A stretch of DNA of 64,000 bases from contig CAVULO010000001.1 in the NCBI GenBank assembly GCA_963742345.1, positions 124,001 through 188,000 on the forward strand. Direction: 5' to 3'. The notes beneath the pieces are model-generated. The model was not told where the DNA came from. It worked only from the letters and a program-made list of their open reading frames with translations, and made no database searches. This DNA is from Pseudolabrys sp963742345. Lineage in GTDB: Bacteria; Pseudomonadota; Alphaproteobacteria; Rhizobiales; Xanthobacteraceae. Both the position numbers and the translations under genes were made by a program. Position 1 is the stretch's first letter. Each line of letters starts with the position of its first letter. Of the stretch, positions 34,528 through 44,055 are shown piece by piece.

Positions 34528-35393
34528 TATCCTCGCCCGCGTTTAACCCGCGTCGGCAGCACCTGGAATTCGATCCAGTTGGCTACTTCGCTAACGCGAA
34601 GCTTCTTGTCGAGCACGTTCTTGCTGATTCCGTGTCGCCAGGCCAGCCGCTTGCAGCCGGGGTCTCGATCAAGTGTGTCGAGATCCTGCGCGAAAGTTTT
34701 GATATCGGCCTCATCGGCAAAGAATCCTTCTTCAATCAGCCGGCCGCCAATGCGCCGCACGATCGCCGCGACCTCGCGCAGCGGATATTCCGGGTGATAT
34801 TGCACGGCCCAGACGACCGAGCCGTTGGTGCGGATTTCGGCGCTCTGCACATCCGATACAGCATTGGTGGCAAGGATAATGGTACCTGGCGCAAGTGCTT
34901 CGACCTCGTCGAGATGCACCGTCGGCGCGTTGAATACATCAAGCTTGCCGGCGTACATGGGATGTTTGCGGCCGGCCTCAGTGAGGCGGATGCCACGGCC
35001 GAAGCCGATTTCACGACCCTTCGGATTCTTGCGAACGCTGCCGCCCGCTGCTGCGGTGATGACCTGGAGGCCCCAACAGGAGCCGAATAATGGTGTCCCT
35101 GTTTTGAGCGCAGCGCGCACAAGCTCGATCTGCCGCATCACCTCCGGTCCGGCATTGTAAACATGTAGGCTCGAGCCGGTGATGGTGATGCCGTCATAGC
35201 CCTCAAGCGAAGAGCCTTCCGGCAGCAGCGCGGCCGGGTCGCCCGGGTAGCAGATGTCCACCACTGCGCCTGGGAGCAGCTCGCGCAACAGGTCTGAATA
35301 ACCCTTGCTCGCCACGGTGCCGCCGACGGCAACATGATCGGCCATGGTCTGCGGTGAATTGCCTTCGATGACGAGCAGGCGGGGCGAGGGCAT
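34527..35393 (-). CDS. Class I glutamine amidotransferase-like protein (GATase1)
   Basis: 288 residues. The triad Cys is in LFGSCWGLQVITAA and the His-Glu pair in VWAVQYHPEYPLREV, the GMP-synthase-like class I fold. Beyond about residue 220 it has a helical extension. No synthase domain is attached. Enzymes like this deaminate glutamine or hydrolyse gamma-glutamyl compounds; the partner is unknown. It leads a two-gene unit with the SDR. It is divergent from glpD, with 194 bases between starts. Confidence 0.85.
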   Translation of the reverse strand: MPSPRLLVIEGNSPQTMADHVAVGGTVASKGYSDLLRELLPGAVVDICYPGDPAALLPEGSSLEGYDGITITGSSLHVYNAGPEVMRQIELVRAALKTGTPLFGSCWGLQVITAAAGGSVRKNPKGREIGFGRGIRLTEAGRKHPMYAGKLDVFNAPTVHLDEVEALAPGTIILATNAVSDVQSAEIRTNGSVVWAVQYHPEYPLREVAAIVRRIGGRLIEEGFFADEADIKTFAQDLDTLDRDPGCKRLAWRHGISKNVLDKKLRVSEVANWIEFQVLPTRVKRGRG

Positions 35394-35587
35394 CGGCTCT
35401 GGTTTCAGGTTCCCTGGCGGGCGTCCAGGACGCGAACAACAAGCATCAACTTATTGGATATGGCTGCGCAGCAGCCATTTTGCAATCGCACCAAAATTTG
35501 CCGCGCAAACTCGGGTTTAACACGTTGTCGTTCTTGAGTGCGGCGCGTAAGCCGCCCATTCTGCGGGTTAAAGCAAATCATCGAGCA

Positions 35588-37093
35588 ATGGCCGACTTCG
35601 ACCTTGCCATCATCGGCGGCGGCATCAACGGAACGGGGATCGCCCGGGATGCCGCCGGTCGCGGCTTGAGCGTTTTACTGGTCGAGATGAACGACCTCAG
35701 CTCGGGCACCTCGTCGGCTTCGAGCAAACTGGTCCATGGCGGCCTGCGCTATCTCGAGCACGGCGCCTTTCGTCTCGTCCGCGAGGCGCTAAACGAGCGC
35801 GAGGTGCTGTTACGAATGGCGCCGCACGTGGTGCGGCCGATGCGTTTCATGTTGCCGCCGCTGCCCGGACTACGCTCACCGCTCATCTTGCGGTTTGGGC
35901 TATTCCTTTATGACCTGCTGGGCGCGCGCAAACTGCTGCCGGCTTCCCGCAGCGTCGATCTTACCCACCACGTGGTTGGTCAGCCTCTGAAACGTACGTT
36001 CCGCTATGGCTTCGAATACTCCGATTGCTCGGTCGATGATTCCCGGCTGGTCGTACTCAACGCACTTGATGCCGCCGAGCGCGGCGCTGTCGTCCGCACT
36101 CGTACCCGCTGCACGCGCGTGGAAAGGCGAGACGAGTGGGAGTTGGTGCTCAATGCTCGCGGGCGCCGTGAGGTGAAGACTGCGCGCGTTTTGGTCAATG
36201 CCGCCGGGCCCTGGATCGGCACGGTAGCCGACACCGTGGTTCGGCAGCCGCTAGCGAGTGCCGTGCGGCTGATCAAGGGCAGCCATATCGTAATTCGCCG
36301 GCGCTTTGAGCACGAGTACGGCTATTTATTGGAAGCCCCGGACCGGCGCGTCGTGTTCGCATTGCCCTTTGCGCAGGATTTCACCCTGATTGGAACCACG
36401 GACGAAAATTTCGTCGGCGATCTTAATTCGGTGGCGCCCGACCCGTCCGAGATTGCTTACCTGTGTGACGCAGTAAATCATTATTTCCGCGACAAGGTTA
36501 CGCCTGATGAGTTGGTATGGTCGTTTGCCGGCGTGCGTGCGCTCTACGATGATGGCGCCAACAAGCCGGAGGATGTCACGCGCGACTACGAACTCGTCCT
36601 GGACGAACGCGATGGCGAGGCACCATTGCTCACTATCTACGGCGGCAAGATTACCACTCACCGCAAACTGGCTGAGGCGGCAATGAGGCAGATTGGTCAT
36701 TTCTTTGAGGCTCGTCCACCCTGGACCGCAGGATCCAGACTTCCCGGCGGAGAATTTCCACCTGATGGGTTCGATGCACAGGTCGCCGAAGCGATGGGAC
36801 GGTGGCCATTTCTCTCCGCAACACACGCGCGTCGGCTGCTGCGGGCCTATGGCCTTCGTGTTGAACGATTTCTCGACGGTGCGCAAAGTATGGACGAGTT
36901 GGGGCCTCGTTTTGCCGGCGATCTTACGGCAGCGGAGGTGCGCTACATGGTGGAAAACGAATGGGCGCAGAATGCCGATGACGTGCTCTGGCGGCGCAGC
37001 AAAATCGGGCTAAAGGCAACGGCTGAGGAATACGCGGCGCTCGACCACTTTGTTGTATCGCTATGCGGGGAGCGAGGAGGCAGTACCGCGTAG
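35588..37093 (+). CDS. glpD: Aerobic glycerol-3-phosphate dehydrogenase
   Basis: 501 residues. The N-terminal FAD site is DLAIIGGGINGTGIARDAAG, followed by GTSSASSKLVHGGLRYLEHG, a strict GlpD signature. Near the middle are VNAAGPWIG and FALPFAQDFTLIGTTDE; WSFAGVRALYDDG and YGGKITTHRKLAE precede the C-terminal helical domain. It oxidises glycerol-3-phosphate to dihydroxyacetone phosphate and passes electrons to quinone at the membrane. I start at the ATG 35588, before MADFDLAIIGG; the frame extends upstream without homology. glpK follows 90 bases downstream. Confidence 0.95.
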   Translation: MADFDLAIIGGGINGTGIARDAAGRGLSVLLVEMNDLSSGTSSASSKLVHGGLRYLEHGAFRLVREALNEREVLLRMAPHVVRPMRFMLPPLPGLRSPLILRFGLFLYDLLGARKLLPASRSVDLTHHVVGQPLKRTFRYGFEYSDCSVDDSRLVVLNALDAAERGAVVRTRTRCTRVERRDEWELVLNARGRREVKTARVLVNAAGPWIGTVADTVVRQPLASAVRLIKGSHIVIRRRFEHEYGYLLEAPDRRVVFALPFAQDFTLIGTTDENFVGDLNSVAPDPSEIAYLCDAVNHYFRDKVTPDELVWSFAGVRALYDDGANKPEDVTRDYELVLDERDGEAPLLTIYGGKITTHRKLAEAAMRQIGHFFEARPPWTAGSRLPGGEFPPDGFDAQVAEAMGRWPFLSATHARRLLRAYGLRVERFLDGAQSMDELGPRFAGDLTAAEVRYMVENEWAQNADDVLWRRSKIGLKATAEEYAALDHFVVSLCGERGGSTA

Positions 37094-37183
37094 ATTTGTG
37101 CTCGCTTGTCAGCCGATCGATCGTTCGCGATTTTCTTTTCGGTGCACTAAGGTAAGCGCCGGTTGGCGCGCTCGGGGATTCAT

Positions 37184-38683
37184 TTGCCGACGGCTCTCAT
37201 CGCAATCGACCAGGGCACGACTTCGACGCGGGCCATCGCGTTCGACACGGCGCTCCGGCCGCTCGCAACCGCGCAAAAGGAATTGCGTCAGATCTATCCG
37301 TCGCCAGGCGATGTCGAGCATGATCCGGAGGAAATCTGGACGGCAGTGGTCGCGACGGTACGGGCTGTAATGGCACAAGCGCAGATCACGGCGAACGATG
37401 TCGCCGGGGTCGGTATCACCAATCAGCGCGAAACCACGGTCATTTGGAATCGTCAAACAGGCAAGCCCGTCTACAACGCGATCGTATGGCAGGATCGGCG
37501 TACGGCGAATTATTGCGAGTCATTGCGGCGCAGCGGTCATGAAGGCGAAATTGCCAGCAAGACCGGGCTGCTGCTCGACCCATATTTTTCCGCCAGCAAG
37601 ATCGCGTGGCTACTGGACCATGTAGAAGGGACCCGTGCGGCTGCTGAGGATGGCCAGCTCGCGTTCGGTACGATCGACAGCTTTTTGCTGTGGCGCCTGA
37701 CCGGCGGCAAGGTGCATCTGACTGACGCGACGAATGCTGCACGCACGCTGCTGTTCGATATTGGCAAGGCCGAATGGGATGAGGATCTTCGCCGCCTGTT
37801 TGACGTGCCGCAACGTCTCCTTCCCGGTGTGCGCGACTGCGCCGGCGCGTTCGGGGAAACTGTTGCTGATCTGTTTGGTGGTGCAATCCGCATTCTTGGT
37901 ATCGCCGGCGATCAGCAGGCAGCGACCGTCGGGCAGGGTTGTTTCATGCCCGGCATGATGAAATCGACTTACGGAACTGGCTGTTTTGCGCTCCTTAACA
38001 CCGGGTCCGAGCGTATAGCGTCACGCAATCGGTTGCTCACGACGATCGCCTATCAACTGGAGGGTAAACGCACTTACGCGCTGGAAGGCGCGATCTTCAT
38101 CGCGGGTGCTGCTGTGCAATGGCTTCGCGACGGATTGAAACTCATTGCCGCTTCATCGGACGTCGGTTCACTGGCGGAGCGGGCCGATCCGGCCGAGCAG
38201 GTCTATCTGGTGCCGGCTTTTGTCGGTTTGGGCGCGCCATATTGGGATGCGCAGGCGCGCGGGGCGATGTTCGGTTTGACCCGGAATTCCGGCGCGGCCG
38301 AACTGGCACGAGCGACGCTGGAGTCGGTCGGCTATCAAACCCGCGACCTGCTCGAAGCCATGCGCGCGGACTGGCCGGCGTCGAAAAGTTCTACCACGGT
38401 GCTTCGCGTCGACGGCGGCATGACCGCAAGCGACCTCACCATGCAGTTTCTGGCCGACATTCTCGCAAGCCCGGTCGACCGGCCCATGGTCATGGAAACG
38501 ACGGCGCTGGGCGCCGCTTATCTGGCCGGGCGCGCCGCCGGAGTCTGCCCTGACCTTGAGGGCTTTGCCGCACAATGGCGTCTCGACCGTCGGTTTGAAC
38601 CCCGCATGGATGCGCAAACGCGGGAGCGAAAATATTCCGGCTGGCGCGATGCCGTCAGGCGCACACTGACAAGCCAGGCGTGA
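37184..38683 (+). CDS. glpK: Glycerol kinase
   Basis: 499 residues from TTG at 37184, which has GGGGA 5-6 bases upstream and puts ALIAIDQGTTSTRAIAFD at the usual distance from the N-terminus. A TTG at 37163 would add 7 residues and cannot be excluded. FGGY-kinase motifs: DQGTTSTR (ATP), TNQRETTVIW, IVWQDRRT, YFSASKIAWLL, GIAGDQQAATVGQ with its catalytic Asp, YGTGCFALLNTG, and LRVDGGMTASDL. It phosphorylates glycerol to feed GlpD, its upstream neighbour. Confidence 0.95.
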   Translation: MPTALIAIDQGTTSTRAIAFDTALRPLATAQKELRQIYPSPGDVEHDPEEIWTAVVATVRAVMAQAQITANDVAGVGITNQRETTVIWNRQTGKPVYNAIVWQDRRTANYCESLRRSGHEGEIASKTGLLLDPYFSASKIAWLLDHVEGTRAAAEDGQLAFGTIDSFLLWRLTGGKVHLTDATNAARTLLFDIGKAEWDEDLRRLFDVPQRLLPGVRDCAGAFGETVADLFGGAIRILGIAGDQQAATVGQGCFMPGMMKSTYGTGCFALLNTGSERIASRNRLLTTIAYQLEGKRTYALEGAIFIAGAAVQWLRDGLKLIAASSDVGSLAERADPAEQVYLVPAFVGLGAPYWDAQARGAMFGLTRNSGAAELARATLESVGYQTRDLLEAMRADWPASKSSTTVLRVDGGMTASDLTMQFLADILASPVDRPMVMETTALGAAYLAGRAAGVCPDLEGFAAQWRLDRRFEPRMDAQTRERKYSGWRDAVRRTLTSQA

Positions 38684-38745
38684 CTGCCGCGGGCCGGGTT
38701 GAGCGTGTTCGTGCACCTCGCTAGCTTTCACGAAACGGGGAATCA

Positions 38746-39861
38746 ATGGCGGACGGCGGCGAAGCAGCGCAGAACCGGGCAGCAAACGAAAAATCGCCAC
38801 TGGTGCGCTTCGAGGCCGTCACCAAGCGGTTTGGCGCGGTCGCCGCGGTAGAAGCCCTCTCACTCGACATCGCGCAGGGTGAGTTTTTCGCGCTGCTCGG
38901 CCCCTCCGGCTGCGGCAAGACGACGCTATTGCGGATGCTAGCCGGCTTCGAGACGCCCACTGAAGGCCGCATCTTGCTCGATGGCGAGGACATCGCGGCT
39001 GTGCAGCCGCATCGGCGGCCTGTGAACATGATGTTCCAAAGCTACGCGTTGTTTCCGCATCTCACGGTGGAGGGCAATATCGGCTTCGGCCTGCGGCAGG
39101 AGAATGCGACCCGGGCTGAAATTGCCGAGCGCGTCACAGAGATGCTGGCCCTTGTGCGCCTGCAAGGCTTCGGTCGGCGGCGCGTCGACCAGCTCTCCGG
39201 AGGCCAGCGTCAGCGGGTGGCGCTTGCACGGTCGCTGATCAAGCGGCCGCGAGTGTTGTTGCTCGACGAACCGTTGGCCGCGCTGGATAAAAAGCTGCGC
39301 GCAGAGACCCAGTTCGAACTGATGGAATTGCAGCGCAACCTTGGCACGACCTTCGTGATCGTCACCCATGATCAGGAAGAGGCGATGATCGTCGCGGACC
39401 GAATCGCGGTTTTGGATCGCGGCCGGTTGATGCAGGTGGCCAAGCCGGCGGAAATCTACGAGCGGCCCAACTCGCGCTGGGTCGCCGATTTCATCGGTGA
39501 CGTGACTATCGTCGAGGGGCGCGTTTCTGCGGGTGGCGCCATCGATAGTGCGATTGGCCAATTGCGCGTCGTCGATACCGGAGCGGCCAAGTTCGGAGAT
39601 GCCGCCTGGTTGGCGTTGCGACCGGAAAAGATCGGTATGGGCTCCGAGCGGCCGGCAGGCGAGCTCAATGCTGTGCCCGGCACCGTATTCGAGATCGGCT
39701 ATCGCGGCGACATGTCGATTTATAAGGTGCGGCTCGCCGATCGGTCGATCATGAAAGTTGCGCTCGCCAATGTGAGCGGGCGGGGCAAGGCTTCATTCGG
39801 AGCAGGCGATCTTGTCTGGGTATCGTGGCCGCCGGATGCCGGCGTGGTCTTGACGGGATAG
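38746..39861 (+). CDS. potA: ABC transporter ATPase, spermidine/putrescine type (PotA/PotG)
   Basis: 371 residues. Walker A GPSGCGKTTLLR, Q-loop MMFQSYALFPHLTV, signature LSGGQRQRVALARSL, Walker B RVLLLDEPLAALD, and switch VTHDQEEAM. A C-terminal TOBE domain starts near residue 285 (LALRPEKIGMG, FEIGYRGDMSIYKV). These features place it in the polyamine (PotA) group. It forms an operon with two permease genes, starting 3 bases after its stop. No binding-protein gene is in the window. A role in glycerol-related uptake because of glpDK cannot be shown. Confidence 0.9.
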   Translation: MADGGEAAQNRAANEKSPLVRFEAVTKRFGAVAAVEALSLDIAQGEFFALLGPSGCGKTTLLRMLAGFETPTEGRILLDGEDIAAVQPHRRPVNMMFQSYALFPHLTVEGNIGFGLRQENATRAEIAERVTEMLALVRLQGFGRRRVDQLSGGQRQRVALARSLIKRPRVLLLDEPLAALDKKLRAETQFELMELQRNLGTTFVIVTHDQEEAMIVADRIAVLDRGRLMQVAKPAEIYERPNSRWVADFIGDVTIVEGRVSAGGAIDSAIGQLRVVDTGAAKFGDAAWLALRPEKIGMGSERPAGELNAVPGTVFEIGYRGDMSIYKVRLADRSIMKVALANVSGRGKASFGAGDLVWVSWPPDAGVVLTG

Positions 39862-39864
39862 TCA

Positions 39865-40785
39865 ATGAACATACAGGCCGACAAACGAAACTGGAGCACG
39901 CAGGTCGTCGTGCTGCTGCCCTATCTGTGGCTCGTCATATTCTTTCTTGCGCCGTTCGTGATCGTTCTCAAGATCAGCCTGTCGCAAACTGCGCTGGCAC
40001 AACCACCGTACCTGCCGTTGCTCGATGTCGCTGCCGGCTGGGCGGGGCTGATGGAGTTTACCCGGCAGCTTTCGGGCGATTCTTTCCGGCTGCTCATTTC
40101 CGATCAGATTTACCTCTTGTCCTATCTCAAGAGCCTGCAGGTTGCGGCAATCTCGACGTTCCTTCTGCTGGCGATCGGCTACCCGATCGCTTACGGCATG
40201 GCGCGTGCGCCGCGTACGTGGCAGCCGCCGCTGGTAATGGCGGTGGTGCTGCCCTTCTGGACCTCGTTTCTCATTCGGATCTACGCGTGGATCAATATTT
40301 TGCAGCGCGACGGGCCGCTCAATGACGTCCTGATGCGGTTCCATGTGATTGACGCGCCGGCTGCATGGCTATCTTCCGATACCGCAATCTACATCGGTGT
40401 CGTTTATTCCTACCTGCCGTTCATGGTGTTGCCGCTTTACGCCACGCTCGAGAAGATGGATGAGACATTGCTGGAGGCGGCCGCCGATCTCGGCTGTCCA
40501 CGCTGGAAAACGTTCTGGCTGGTGACTGTGCCGCTGTCGCTCCCGGGCGTCGCTGCGGGCGCATTGCTGTGTTTTATCCCGATTGTCGGTGAATTCGTCA
40601 TCCCCGATCTGCTCGGCGGTTCGGAGACATTGATGATCGGGCAGGCGCTGTGGACCGAATTCTTTTCCAATCGTGACTGGCCGGTTGCCTCCGCTATTGC
40701 GGTCGCGCTGCTGGGCCTGCTTCTGGTGCCAATCCTGTTCTATGAGCGCCTTCAACAGCGGTCACTGGAAGGAGGCCGGCAATGA
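39865..40785 (+). CDS. potB: ABC transporter permease, PotB/PotH type
   Basis: 306 residues with about six membrane helices; starts LLPYLWLVIFFLAPFVIVLKISL. The inner-membrane coupling motif EAAADLGCPRWKTFWLVTVPLSLPG is the EAA loop of PotB/PotH. WTSFLIRIYAWINIL is also typical. The stop overlaps the next permease start by 4 bases (ATGA). Confidence 0.92.
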   Translation: MNIQADKRNWSTQVVVLLPYLWLVIFFLAPFVIVLKISLSQTALAQPPYLPLLDVAAGWAGLMEFTRQLSGDSFRLLISDQIYLLSYLKSLQVAAISTFLLLAIGYPIAYGMARAPRTWQPPLVMAVVLPFWTSFLIRIYAWINILQRDGPLNDVLMRFHVIDAPAAWLSSDTAIYIGVVYSYLPFMVLPLYATLEKMDETLLEAAADLGCPRWKTFWLVTVPLSLPGVAAGALLCFIPIVGEFVIPDLLGGSETLMIGQALWTEFFSNRDWPVASAIAVALLGLLLVPILFYERLQQRSLEGGRQ

Positions 40786-41597
40786 AGCGCGGCGCTTCGC
40801 CCTTCAATATCATTTCGATCGCGCTCGGTCTGGCTTTCCTCTATTTGCCGATCGCCATTCTGGTCATCTATTCGTTTAATGCATCGCGACTGGTGACGAT
40901 CTGGGGCGGTTGGTCGCTCGCGTGGTACCGCGAGTTGCTGCATGACAATGCGGTTCTACAGGCGGCCTGGATCAGTCTGCGGGTGGCGGGTCTGTCAGCC
41001 AGCGCCGCCACTGCACTCGGGACACTTGCCGCCATAGCTCTTACCCGCCTGGGCCGTTTCCGTGGCCGCTTGCTGTTTTCGGGCATGATCTACGCGCCGC
41101 TGGTAATTCCGGAGGTGATCACGGGGCTTTCGCTTTTGTTGCTGTTCGTTGCTCTGAACGTTGATCGCGGGTTCTGGACCATCGTCATTGCCCACACCAC
41201 GCTGACGATGTGTTTCGTCACAGTGATCGTGCAGTCACGGCTGGTCGCATTCGATCGCAGCCTGGAAGAAGCGGCGATGGATCTCGGCTGCCCCCCGGTC
41301 AAGACCTTCCTGAAGATCACACTGCCGCTGATCGCGCCTGCAATCGCAGCAGGTTGGATGCTCGCCTTCTCGTTGTCACTCGATGATCTCGTGATTGCGA
41401 GCTTCACCACCGGGCCAGGCGCTACGACCTTGCCCATTCGTATCTATTCGGAGGTACGTCTGGGCGTGAAGCCAGAGATTAACGCGCTATGCACGATCAT
41501 GATCGTGTTAGTCGCTGTCGGAACTGTAGCGTCGTCACTGATCGCCAAAAGTGGCGCCGTGCGGCGCGAGCGTGCGGCCTTGGGCGCCCAAGTCTAA
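40782..41597 (+). CDS. potC: ABC transporter permease, PotC/PotI type
   Basis: 271 residues with six helices; opens IALGLAFLYLPIAILVIYSFN and has GWSLAWYRELLHD, both PotC-like. The EAA loop is EEAAMDLGCPPVKTFLKITLPLIAP. DDLVIASFTTGPGATTLPIRIYS is the usual end of the transmembrane core. It heterodimerises with the upstream permease. The binding protein must be encoded elsewhere. Confidence 0.92.
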   Translation: MKRGASPFNIISIALGLAFLYLPIAILVIYSFNASRLVTIWGGWSLAWYRELLHDNAVLQAAWISLRVAGLSASAATALGTLAAIALTRLGRFRGRLLFSGMIYAPLVIPEVITGLSLLLLFVALNVDRGFWTIVIAHTTLTMCFVTVIVQSRLVAFDRSLEEAAMDLGCPPVKTFLKITLPLIAPAIAAGWMLAFSLSLDDLVIASFTTGPGATTLPIRIYSEVRLGVKPEINALCTIMIVLVAVGTVASSLIAKSGAVRRERAALGAQV

Positions 41598-41637
41598 TTT
41601 TCGAAAAACCGGTTGGCCGCGCTTTGGGCTCAATGGC

Positions 41638-41973
41638 CTAGTCGCTGCTGCTCTTGCCGGGTGGGCGAAATAAAAAAACCACGAACCATATGGGTATGAT
41701 CACGATCGAGCCCAGCAGCACATTTGGCCACGCCCAGGCGAAGCCTTGCTTTGCATATTCCTGAAGGCGCTCGGTGGAGAGGCCGAATTCGCGCATCAAC
41801 TGGTCGGCGGTAATGCCGAAGTGGCCCATGATGGTTCCCACCACCAGCGAGGCGACGGCGACTTTGACCAGAGTGCGAAAGAGAGGATGCAGCATTCGCA
41901 GCCCATCGCGCCGGTTTGCCGGCGGGTGATTCGTCTCCGATGGAATGATAGTCGAAGCGCCGCCCGGCGCCAC
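41638..41973 (-). CDS. Small membrane protein (DUF6460-like)
   Basis: 111 residues from the GTG at 41973; an ATG at 41895 (MLHPLFRTLVK) would give 85. Neither has a strong ribosome site. Two hydrophobic helices, VKVAVASLVVGTIMGHFGI and WPNVLLGSIVIIPIWFVVFLF, flank a polar helix (FGLSTERLQEYAKQGFAW). This fits the DUF6460 pattern as I remember it. Function unknown. It follows the AsmA gene on the same strand by 15 bases. Confidence 0.6.
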   Translation of the reverse strand: MAPGGASTIIPSETNHPPANRRDGLRMLHPLFRTLVKVAVASLVVGTIMGHFGITADQLMREFGLSTERLQEYAKQGFAWAWPNVLLGSIVIIPIWFVVFLFRPPGKSSSD

Positions 41974-41988
41974 GGCACGAAATTGCGG

Positions 41989-43938
41989 TTATTCGGACTT
42001 TCCTGTCGACGGCTGTGCCGGCGACTGGTCGGCCGCCGGAATTGAGCCGGCCGCCGGCGCCCCGCCTGTCAGCCGTTCGATGGCCGAACGCACCGAATCG
42101 GAATCGCGGGCGCGCCGCTCACGCACCGCATTGAGGAGCGGCGCGGCGGCGCCAGAGCGGCGGATCAGTGCTTCGGGATCGGGCAGCATGATCGGATCAT
42201 CCCAGGAACCCTGCACGATGAATGGCAACTCGAATGGCGCAGCGCCCGGCTTGGGAGGGGCCACCAGGGCGGCAGTACCTTTCAAATCGAGTTCGCGCGC
42301 CGGGATCGAGGCCGAGCCGGCAAGTGCCAGAATGACCGCGGCACCCTCGATCTTCACGTCTTCGACGGTGACGGTGCCTTGGGCGATCTTCAGCGCGACC
42401 GTTATCTTGTCGTACGGCGTACGCCCACTGCGAAATTCGCCGCCGCCAGAAAGAGGTCTCCGCTCCAACCGACGCAGCAGTTGCTCGACATTAAGCCCGG
42501 CGAGCGCGCCGTTCGATCCCGTCAAAGTGGCGGTCCCGTTCAGCGTATGCGTCAGGGCGAGGACGCTATCGCCGCCGCCTTCGACCACGAATGCAATATT
42601 GCCCTTGCCCTCGAGTCGGTGGAGGCCGAACAACTGACCAAGGCAGCTCTCCAGGTCGACGTCGGAAAATTGCAATTGTGATTTGACGTCGACGCCTTGT
42701 TCGAAGTTGGCGAGCGCCAGCGAGCCTTTAATCACGCCGCCGTAGGCCTGCGCTTCGCCGACAGTGACCACCAGATGGCCGCCACGCAAGTTTGCCGCAA
42801 TGGCGGTGCGTCCGACCTTGGCGTTGGACACGATGACATTTGCCGCCGAAAGTCGCAGGTCGACATCGAGGCCAGCGAGGCCATCAAGTGTAATACGGCC
42901 ATTACTCCATGCGCGTTCATTAGCGGCGAGGAGACGGATAGTCGAAACATAGGATGTCAAATCGAGGGTATCGGCGGCAAGTGTGCCCTGCAACGTCTGC
43001 CGGCCATCTGCGGCGAAGGTGAGCACGCCTTCGGCGCTATTGCCGTCGAGTTCAACATTGACGCTGGATAGGCCAATCGTGCCACCCACAATATTGGTTC
43101 GCGCCTTGATCGCGAACCGCCCGAAGCCTCCGCCAGGCGGAGGTTTCTGTCCGGCCCAGACCAATGTGTTGCGCAGTGAAGCGGCATCGGCGGCGAGCGT
43201 GCCTTCGATCCTCAGAGTAGGTTTGAAACTGATAGCGCCTTCGAAGGCGGCTTTCATCGGCGCGCCTGAGACGCGCAGTTTTACCCCGCTACGGCTGCCG
43301 GCAAGTGCAGCAGGAAAATCGGCGAGCGTTACGCTCGCATCCATCGGTGCGTCGTGCCAAATAAAGCGTCCGGTGGCGCCGAAGCTCTTTGAAATCGACG
43401 GCCAAGCCAACGAGAATTCTACGCCATACAGCGTCTCGGTGAGCTTTCGTGCTTCGTCGTGTATTACAACGGTGCCGCCGTCGATGCGCATCTCGGAAAA
43501 CGCCGCAAGGCGATGCGTATCCGTCTGGCTGCGCATAAGCGCTTCGATGAGGCCAGACCAGTTGGACTGGCCGTCCGGCTGCAATTCAATCGCAATGCTC
43601 GGGTGGTCGAGAGAGACGTCTGCAATCTCGACGCGGCCAATGAGCAGCGGGAAGAAACGCAAGCGTGCAGTCAGCCGCTCAGCGGTAAGAGCCGGTTGCT
43701 TGGCATCGCCGAGCGCCACATCGGCAAAGCTGACGCTGCCGGTCGGAAACAGTGAGACGCTGGCCTTGCCCCGTAAAACCGGATCAAGCCCGGTCACCGC
43801 GCGTATTTCGCCTACAACCTGCTGGCGCACCGCATCAGCGGAAATCAGGTACCCCGCCGTCGTGAGCACGACCAACCCGCCTGCAATAACGGCGAGCAGG
43901 ATAAATCCCAGGCGTTTCAGGCCGGTGGCGGCTGTCAA
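41989..43938 (-). CDS. AsmA family protein
   Basis: 649 residues. One N-terminal membrane helix (FILLAVIAGGLVVLTTAGYLI) then a long beta-rich periplasmic part with the AsmA N-terminal pattern (TGLDPVLRGKASVSLFPTGS and VSFADVALGDAKQPALTAERL). The C-terminal AsmA domain appears as LDGLAGLDVDLRLSAANVIV and LTGSNGALAGLNVEQLLRRLE. AsmA-like proteins are thought to bridge inner and outer membranes and affect lipid transport. The C-terminus is Ala/Pro-rich and probably flexible. No frameshift is seen over 1.95 kb. Confidence 0.85.
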   Translation of the reverse strand: MTAATGLKRLGFILLAVIAGGLVVLTTAGYLISADAVRQQVVGEIRAVTGLDPVLRGKASVSLFPTGSVSFADVALGDAKQPALTAERLTARLRFFPLLIGRVEIADVSLDHPSIAIELQPDGQSNWSGLIEALMRSQTDTHRLAAFSEMRIDGGTVVIHDEARKLTETLYGVEFSLAWPSISKSFGATGRFIWHDAPMDASVTLADFPAALAGSRSGVKLRVSGAPMKAAFEGAISFKPTLRIEGTLAADAASLRNTLVWAGQKPPPGGGFGRFAIKARTNIVGGTIGLSSVNVELDGNSAEGVLTFAADGRQTLQGTLAADTLDLTSYVSTIRLLAANERAWSNGRITLDGLAGLDVDLRLSAANVIVSNAKVGRTAIAANLRGGHLVVTVGEAQAYGGVIKGSLALANFEQGVDVKSQLQFSDVDLESCLGQLFGLHRLEGKGNIAFVVEGGGDSVLALTHTLNGTATLTGSNGALAGLNVEQLLRRLERRPLSGGGEFRSGRTPYDKITVALKIAQGTVTVEDVKIEGAAVILALAGSASIPARELDLKGTAALVAPPKPGAAPFELPFIVQGSWDDPIMLPDPEALIRRSGAAAPLLNAVRERRARDSDSVRSAIERLTGGAPAAGSIPAADQSPAQPSTGKSE

Positions 43939-44055
43939 AGGGAGGGTTCCGGTTGTTTCGGCATCAAGGCCGGCGGACTATAGCATCGGTGCCGCTGTCG
44001 CCAACCTGGAGGGGCTATGTGACCCTTTCAAGGCTTGGCGACATACGGGCTAAAG

